From Rhodospirillaceae bacterium (lineage in GTDB: Bacteria > Pseudomonadota > Alphaproteobacteria > Rhodospirillales > Magnetospirillaceae): a stretch of 5,378 bases of DNA. Shown here one piece after another: positions 1 through 5,378 of this stretch (positions are counted from its first letter, which is position 1; each line of letters opens with the position of its first letter). The DNA is taken from NCBI GenBank assembly GCA_030151865.1, contig JASLCK010000253.1, positions 1 to 5,378 of the forward strand. Direction: 5' to 3'. Under the pieces are notes generated by a model, which searched no databases, had not been told where the DNA came from, and saw nothing but the letters and a program-made list of their open reading frames with translations. The position numbers and the translations under genes were made by a program.

Positions 1-15
1 AAAGGTAACCAACAT
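1..15 (-). CDS. 5' end of an unidentified, probably iron-regulated gene (partial)
   Basis: An ATG on the minus strand (15-13) opens a frame reading MLVTF before the window ends, so the product cannot be identified. The start is supported by an AAGGA Shine-Dalgarno sequence at 27-23 with a 7-nt spacer, and by a Fur-type operator and sigma70-like promoter further upstream in the same orientation. A competing minus-strand ATG at 62-60 lies against the Fur box and has no ribosome site. The one at 58-56 reaches a stop within five codons. Iron repression is inferred from the operator. Typical Fur targets are TonB-dependent receptors, Feo proteins, siderophore functions and iron-sparing enzymes, but five residues do not allow a choice among them. 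Confidence 0.45.
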
Positions 16-22
16 GGCGGCG

Positions 23-27
23 TCCTT
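23..27 (-). promoter_or_regulatory. Ribosome binding site for the left-edge gene
   Basis: The minus strand reads AAGGA here, 7 nt before the ATG at 15-13. This is close to the ideal match and spacing for the 3' end of 16S rRNA, and it decides the start in favour of position 15 over the upstream ATGs. Confidence 0.5.
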
Positions 28-62
28 GTCCTGGCGGCAGACGTTAATGATCCGACATTCAT

Positions 63-87
63 GAGAATGCAAATGATTATCATTAAC
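63..87 (-). promoter_or_regulatory. Fur box (ferric uptake regulator operator)
   Basis: The plus-strand 19-mer GCAAATGATTATCATTAAC at 69-87 matches the classical Fur consensus GATAATGATAATCATTATC at 15 of 19 positions. Its core AATGAT-T-ATCATT (72-84) is a perfect 6-1-6 inverted repeat. Just before it, GAGAAT (63-68), GCAAAT (69-74) and GATTAT (75-80) read as three adjacent GATAAT-like hexamers, the array form of a Fur site, so more than one dimer may bind. The site covers the predicted transcription start of the leftward promoter, the usual position for repression by Fe(II)-loaded Fur. Other Fur-superfamily members in alphaproteobacteria, such as Mur, can use related sites, so the cognate regulator is an inference. 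Confidence 0.75.
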
Positions 88-116
88 AGATATCAGGCAA
101 AACCGCGTCCTGTCAA
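87..116 (-). promoter_or_regulatory. Sigma70-like promoter of the left-edge gene
   Basis: The minus strand carries a perfect TTGACA -35 hexamer at 116-111, followed after 18 nt by TATCTG at 92-87, a 3-of-6 match to TATAAT. Transcription would start near 79-81, inside the Fur box, leaving a leader of about 65 nt before the AAGGA site and ATG. The -35 is strong and the -10 weak. The common layout with operator, ribosome site and start codon makes the assignment more convincing than either hexamer alone. Confidence 0.5.
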
Positions 117-172
117 CCATCCAGGCTGGCAGAAACACTCCTCTCAAGGGCAAGTGTCAGGAAAATCAGGCC

Positions 173-211
173 GATAAAAATTCAGCGGAGCTGCCAAACA
201 GCCCCGCTGAA
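173..211 (-). terminator. Rho-independent terminator after the solute-binding protein gene
   Basis: An inverted repeat pairs TTCAGCGG (181-188) with CCGCTGAA (204-211). After one mismatch (189/203) it continues with GCTG (190-193) and CAGC (199-202) around a 5-nt loop. Read on the minus strand, the stem is followed at once by a T-rich run, ATTTTTAT. It begins about 33 nt after the stop codon of the leftward gene ending at 245. This is the expected end of the tex/binding-protein transcript and insulates the Fur-controlled promoter downstream. The plus strand lacks a comparable T run, so termination is mainly leftward. Confidence 0.85.
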
Positions 212-244
212 AATAACGAAAACCCAAAGGAAAGAGAGCGTCGG

Positions 245-1519
245 TCAGCCGTTGGGCTTGACCACCTGCACCACCGGCGGCGGCGGCATTGGCGCCCAAC
301 GCATCTGACATTCCCCCGCCCGACCGTCACGGACATCATGGGCGACCACGCCACGGGTTTCGTTGGCGTAATGACCGCGCACATTGGCTTCCACCTCGAC
401 CACGCCGCGCAACAGATAGGTCTGAATAGGGAAATGGTTCTGGTCGAAACGCCAACTGCCCCGTGTGCTGGGAAAATCGGCGTTGCGCAGACCGGTGCGC
501 AGCGCATCGTCGTCGTTGTATTTGCGGTCCACCAGACGGATTGCCCCATCCAGCAGCATGGCCGCATCGTATCCGCGCGCCGCCCAGGACGAAGCCGGGC
601 GGCCATATTCGCCCTCGAAATCGGACATCATGCGCCGGTTTGACGGGCTGTCCAGATCTTCGCTCCAAGACGAAATGCTGAACAGATCGACCCCGGCCAT
701 GCCGGTAGCCGAGATATAAGGCTGATCAAAGGTACCGCCTGGACCAAACAGCGGAATCACCCCCTTCAGCTTGGCCTCTTCCCATTGGCGGATGAAATTG
801 ACCGCCATGCCACCAGTGTGCAGCAGATAGATGGCGTCTGGCCCGGATTGACGGACTTGCCGAATGTCCCGGGCAAAAGACATGGCGCCGCGCTGGCTGA
901 TGATTTCCTGGATCGTGCCCTTGAAGCCACGCCGAAAGGCGTCCGCCGCCGCCCGTTCCTCGGGCGTGTCGCCGCGCAGAACGGCCAGGTTGCGGTAATC
1001 CTGGTTTTGCAGATAAAGCCCGGCCTGCTCATGCAGGGTGTCAGACAAGCCCGACAGCGAGAAGAAATAGGGGCTGCAATCCTTGCCCGCCAGCGCTGGC
1101 GTCGGCGGCGACAGGCTGATGACGAAGGAATGACCCGCCGCCCCGGTCGGGGCCACCAGGGCCGCCACCTTGGGCGACGACGCCACCAAAATGACCTGGG
1201 TGCGGGCGTCATGCATCAACCGTTCGGCGGCGCGCTTGGCGGCGTCGGGGCTATGCTTGTCGTCCAACACGGTCAGATCGAACTCGACCGAGCCCAACCG
1301 TCCACCCAGATGCTTGATGCCAAGCTTGAAACCGTCCAGGGCATCTTGCGCCCGGCTGGCCCCGACCCCGCTGAAGCTGCCGATAAAGCCGATGTTCAGG
1401 GGATCGGCGGATGCGGCCTGGACCGGCTGGCCGGTCAGAACCGAGGCCACCAGCCCCACCGCCAAAGCGGCGGGGGCAACGCTGCGCAACAAGCGCGATG
1501 CACTGATCTTGTCCATCAT
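245..1519 (-). CDS. Exported LivK-type (Peripla_BP_6) ABC transporter substrate-binding protein
   Basis: This 424-residue protein looks like a periplasmic type-1 substrate-binding protein of the branched-chain amino acid/amide (LivK) family. The N-terminus is a Sec signal peptide: basic residues to about R12, a hydrophobic core to about 30, and likely cleavage after VQA (residue 35). The mature protein opens with the family's first strand, LNIGFIGSFSG (41-51). It continues with LTVLDD (82-87), the FRRGF segment (195-199), GYDAAMLLDGAIRLV (316-330) and RGSWRFDQNHFPIQ (353-366), the last being very characteristic of the family. Two cysteines, C148 and C404, could form a disulfide after export. 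The C-terminus ends in a proline-rich tail, PMPPPPVVQVV. The start is the first of two adjacent ATGs because AAGGGG precedes it by 8 nt. It lies 24 bp downstream of tex on the same strand, suggesting co-transcription. No permease or ATPase gene is in the window. The ligand is unknown: amino acids, amides, urea, short-chain acids and aromatic acids are all used by this family. Confidence 0.85.
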   Translation of the reverse strand: MMDKISASRLLRSVAPAALAVGLVASVLTGQPVQAASADPLNIGFIGSFSGVGASRAQDALDGFKLGIKHLGGRLGSVEFDLTVLDDKHSPDAAKRAAERLMHDARTQVILVASSPKVAALVAPTGAAGHSFVISLSPPTPALAGKDCSPYFFSLSGLSDTLHEQAGLYLQNQDYRNLAVLRGDTPEERAAADAFRRGFKGTIQEIISQRGAMSFARDIRQVRQSGPDAIYLLHTGGMAVNFIRQWEEAKLKGVIPLFGPGGTFDQPYISATGMAGVDLFSISSWSEDLDSPSNRRMMSDFEGEYGRPASSWAARGYDAAMLLDGAIRLVDRKYNDDDALRTGLRNADFPSTRGSWRFDQNHFPIQTYLLRGVVEVEANVRGHYANETRGVVAHDVRDGRAGECQMRWAPMPPPPVVQVVKPNG

Positions 1520-1523
1520 CGGA

Positions 1524-1533
1524 CGATCCCCTT
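1524..1533 (-). promoter_or_regulatory. Ribosome binding site in the tex/binding-protein gap
   Basis: The minus strand reads AAAGGGG in the 24-bp gap between the tex stop and the tandem ATGATG at 1519-1514. The spacer is 8 nt to the first ATG and 11 nt to the second, favouring the first. No promoter or terminator is apparent in this short gap, which supports a single leftward transcript. Confidence 0.55.
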
Positions 1534-1543
1534 TGACACCCGG

Positions 1544-3963
<2,420 letters not shown>

Positions 3964-3967
<4 letters not shown>

Positions 3968-3987
3968 TTTCTGTCTTGCGGGTCCAT
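3964..3987 (-). other. Seven-codon upstream ORF overlapping the tex start (possible leader)
   Basis: On the minus strand an ATG at 3987-3985 opens a frame reading MDPQDRK that stops at a TGA overlapping the tex ATG as ATGA. Such an overlap is the classic geometry for translational coupling and would help explain initiation at 3967, which lacks a clear Shine-Dalgarno sequence. The small ORF itself has only a weak AGAAG before its start, so it may be chance. Confidence 0.2.
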
Positions 3988-4002
3988 GCTTCTGACGGGA
4001 CA

Positions 4003-4020
4003 GCCCGCGCCAGGGCGGGC
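4003..4020. repeat. Short GC-rich inverted repeat upstream of tex
   Basis: GCCCGC (4003-4008) and GCGGGC (4015-4020) form a perfect 6-bp stem around a 6-nt loop. It lies about 35 nt before the family-typical tex start and inside the alternative N-terminal extension. There is no adjacent T run, so it is not an intrinsic terminator. If transcribed, it could influence access to the tex start. Confidence 0.4.
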
Positions 4021-4082
4021 AGGTCATGGCTTTACCCCAACCCGAAGCGCCGCGCCAGCGGCTTTCGGCATTCATACCGCAG

Positions 4083-4090
4083 CCCCTCTC
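4083..4090 (-). promoter_or_regulatory. Candidate ribosome site for an extended tex start at 4075
   Basis: The minus strand reads GAGAGGGG here, with GAGG 9 nt before an in-frame ATG at 4075-4073. It is a better initiation signal than anything in front of the ATG at 3967. If used, Tex would gain 36 residues beginning MNAESRWRG, rich in Arg and Trp and unlike known Tex N-termini. The site decides between the two start models but is not proof of the longer form. Confidence 0.35.
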
Positions 4091-4146
4091 GACCTGGATT
4101 AGGATATCCGGTATATTTGAAGGTCTGATTTCATTGGCATTCTTCG

Positions 4147-4176
4147 CGCATGGACAGCCATTTCGCATGGACGGCC
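4147..4176. repeat. Imperfect 13-bp direct repeat in the divergent promoter region
   Basis: CGCATGGACAGCC (4147-4159) and CGCATGGACGGCC (4164-4176) match at 12 of 13 positions with a 17-bp period. The first copy overlaps a small inverted repeat, ATGG-ACAG-CCAT (4150-4161). The location between divergent genes fits a regulator site, but no known operator consensus was recognised. Confidence 0.4.
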
Positions 4177-4190
4177 TGCGCGGATGATGC

Positions 4191-4218
4191 GTGTCATCAA
4201 AACTGTTTAAGGTATTGT
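4191..4218 (+). promoter_or_regulatory. Weak candidate promoter for the GH17 gene
   Basis: GTGTCA (4191-4196) and TATTGT (4213-4218), 16 nt apart, each match the sigma70 hexamers at 4 of 6 positions. The surrounding bases (ATCAAAACTGTTTAAGG) are AT-rich compared with the flanks. Transcription would begin near 4225 and give a leader of about 160 nt. This is the best rightward candidate I found, but it is weak. Confidence 0.25.
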
Positions 4219-4224
4219 CTCACC

Positions 4225-4246
4225 CGCCGGCAGGCCCGAACCGGCG
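4225..4246 (+). repeat. GC-rich hairpin in the presumed GH17 leader
   Basis: CGCCGG (4225-4230) pairs with CCGGCG (4241-4246) across a 10-nt loop. It would sit at the very 5' end of the transcript if the candidate promoter just upstream is real. No U run follows on either strand, so it is not a terminator. A transcript-stabilising or regulatory role is possible but unsupported. Confidence 0.3.
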
Positions 4247-4386
4247 ATCCGTCGCACAACGATGAAACCGACCCGATCTGGAAAAGCGCCGCAAAACCGC
4301 CTTGGTCCCGACGCTTCCCCATGTCACTTTAACGGCGTTGTGCGGCGCATCCTTGCGGCGCGAAAGAAAGATTAGAAGAACAGACC

Positions 4387-5378
4387 ATGCTGCGACGCCT
4401 TTCCGGTCTTTTGGTTGTTTTGGGGATTGTTCTGGGCAATCTCGGTGTCTGGTGGTTGATGAACCGCCCGGCCTCCGATGTCGCCTGGCATGGCGAGATC
4501 AAGAGTATCTCGTATGGGCCTTACCGTAAGGACGACGATCCCTTCCAGAACAAGTACCCCACTCCGGAGTCCATGGACAGCGACCTGGCGTTGCTGGCGA
4601 CCAAGGTTCAGGCGGTCCGCATCTATACCTCGCGCGAAGGCAACGAGGTTATTCCCAAGCTGGCCGCCAAGCATGGCCTGAAGATCACCATCGGCGCCCT
4701 GGTGCGCGGCGCGCTGGCCGAACCGAACCTTAATCTGGACAAGCCCCTTGACCAGATGAGCGGGGCCGAGCGCGACGCCTATAACGTCCAGATGAAGGCG
4801 CTGACCACGAACGAGGAGGATTTGGACGGCGTCATCGCCATGGCGCGCACCAATCCCAACGTGGACCGCATCATCATCGGTAACGAATCGGTGCTGACCG
4901 GCCAGGGCACGGTGGGTCAGTTGATCCGCTATATCCGACGCGTCAAGGCCCATGTCAGCCAACCGGTTTCCACCGCCGAACCGGCTTCGGTGTGGCTGTC
5001 GCACCCCGAACTGGTCAGCGAAGTTGATTTTCTCACCGTGCACGTCCTGCCCTACTGGGAAGGCATTCCGGTGGAAAATTCGGTCGAATTCGTGCTGGGC
5101 CAGTTGGAAGCGCTGCGCCGCGTCTATCCCGACAAGCCGGTTTTCCTGGGCGAAGTCGGCTGGCCGTCGGGCGGCAAAAGCCGTCAGCAGGCCGAACCGT
5201 CGATCATCAATCAGGCCCTGTTCCTGCGCCGTTTCCTGAACACCGCGACCGAACTGGGGCTGGATTACAACGTCATCGAAGCCTTTGACCAGCCGTGGAA
5301 AAAGGCCATCGAATGGTCGGTGGGCACCCATTGGGGTGTCTGGGACGCCGACCGCAAGCCGAAATTCTCGATGGTCGA
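4387..5378 (+). CDS. Membrane-anchored GH17-family beta-glucan hydrolase/transglycosylase, C-terminus outside window
   Basis: The frame runs open from ATG 4387 to the window edge (330 codons). Residues 1-4 are basic (MLRR) and residues 6-25 are hydrophobic (GLLVVLGIVLGNLGVWWL), a signal anchor placing the rest in the periplasm. The body resembles bacterial GH17 exo-beta-1,3-glucanase-like domains (COG5309). It has an early strand ISYGPYR (41-47), VRIYTS (77-82), IIIGNES with the presumed acid/base E167, VHVLPYWEG (218-226), and GEVGWPSGG with the presumed nucleophile E256. Near the end come FDQPWK (300-305) and HWGVWDADRKPKF (315-327). The last motif is typical of proteobacterial proteins where GH17 is followed by membrane helices and a GT2 glucan synthase, as in Bradyrhizobium NdvC-type proteins. 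Whether this gene is a fusion or a stand-alone enzyme is not visible. The start is the first ATG after an in-frame TAA at 4330-4332. The ribosome site is weak (AGAAGAA, 4374-4380). It is transcribed away from tex. Likely role: making or remodelling beta-glucan in the envelope. Confidence 0.85.
   Translation, partial: MLRRLSGLLVVLGIVLGNLGVWWLMNRPASDVAWHGEIKSISYGPYRKDDDPFQNKYPTPESMDSDLALLATKVQAVRIYTSREGNEVIPKLAAKHGLKITIGALVRGALAEPNLNLDKPLDQMSGAERDAYNVQMKALTTNEEDLDGVIAMARTNPNVDRIIIGNESVLTGQGTVGQLIRYIRRVKAHVSQPVSTAEPASVWLSHPELVSEVDFLTVHVLPYWEGIPVENSVEFVLGQLEALRRVYPDKPVFLGEVGWPSGGKSRQQAEPSIINQALFLRRFLNTATELGLDYNVIEAFDQPWKKAIEWSVGTHWGVWDADRKPKFSMV

Larger units (their letters stand above)
3968..4386. 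other. Divergent intergenic region between tex and the GH17 gene
   Basis: These 419 bp separate two genes read away from each other, so promoters for both should lie here. Leftward, an AT-richer patch around 4101-4120 contains minus-strand TATCCT and CCTAAT, possible -10 elements for tex, with no convincing -35. Rightward, GTGTCA (4191-4196) and TATTGT (4213-4218) are spaced 16 nt apart, each matching consensus at 4 of 6 positions. The region also contains the hairpins and direct repeat listed separately, and the in-frame upstream extension of tex to 4075. Short frames here, including a 60-codon rightward one ending at 4332, lack coding support. No RNA gene or known riboswitch was recognised. 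Confidence 0.5.

Noticed and set aside
135..157. Inverted repeat ACACT/AGTGT as a possible operator or second terminator
   Set aside because: The arms are only 5 bp with a 13-nt loop and no T run, well within chance.
1..177. A plus-strand frame open from the window edge to a TAA at 175-177 (58 codons)
   Set aside because: It runs through the Fur box, the promoter and the AT-rich spacer, has no recognisable protein signature, and conflicts with the coherent minus-strand regulatory layout.
4103..4118. AT-rich ATATCCGGTATAT considered as a palindromic operator
   Set aside because: Only the central CCGG is self-complementary; the flanking bases mirror each other instead of pairing.
4150..4332. 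A 60-codon rightward frame with four cysteines in the intergenic region
   Set aside because: It has no ribosome site, no recognised motif, and overlaps the candidate GH17 promoter and leader hairpin. It looks like chance.
4372..5331. A 319-codon minus-strand open frame across the right-hand gene
   Set aside because: It lies opposite the GH17 reading frame, which has a signal anchor and both catalytic motifs. The antisense translation has no recognisable domain.

Overview
The window looks like GC-rich alphaproteobacterial DNA, possibly from a Rhodospirillales or Magnetospirillum-like organism. That placement is an inference from codon bias, protein style and an iron-box promoter; nothing in the window is a taxonomic marker. 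Most of it is ordinary chromosomal coding sequence. I see no tRNA, rRNA, CRISPR array, insertion sequence or phage gene, and no clearly new biological system.

Layout, left to right. Bases 1-116 hold the 5' end of a leftward gene with only five codons inside the window. Its control region is unusually complete: a TTGACA -35 box, a weak -10, a near-consensus Fur operator over the predicted start of transcription, and an AAGGA ribosome site. A strong leftward intrinsic terminator (about 173-211) separates it from the upstream unit. That unit, also leftward, consists of tex (1544-3967), encoding an 807-residue S1-domain RNA-binding transcription accessory protein, followed after a 24-bp gap by an exported LivK-type solute-binding protein (245-1519). 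The two genes are probably co-transcribed and stop at the terminator.

Bases 3968-4386 are a 419-bp divergent intergenic region. It holds an alternative tex start with a better ribosome site, a small hairpin, an imperfect 13-bp direct repeat and a GC-rich hairpin in the likely leader of the right-hand gene. From 4387 to the window end, rightward, is a membrane-anchored GH17-type beta-glucan hydrolase/transglycosylase with both catalytic glutamates. It is cut off by the window edge and in many relatives continues into a GT2 glucan synthase.

The genes do not form one pathway: tex is RNA/transcription housekeeping, the binding protein is nutrient uptake or sensing, the GH17 protein is cell-envelope or periplasmic glucan metabolism, and the left-edge gene appears iron-controlled. 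Points worth a second look are the Fur promoter, the tex start region, the DDRR repeat in the Tex tail, the binding protein without a permease, and the unfinished GH17 protein.
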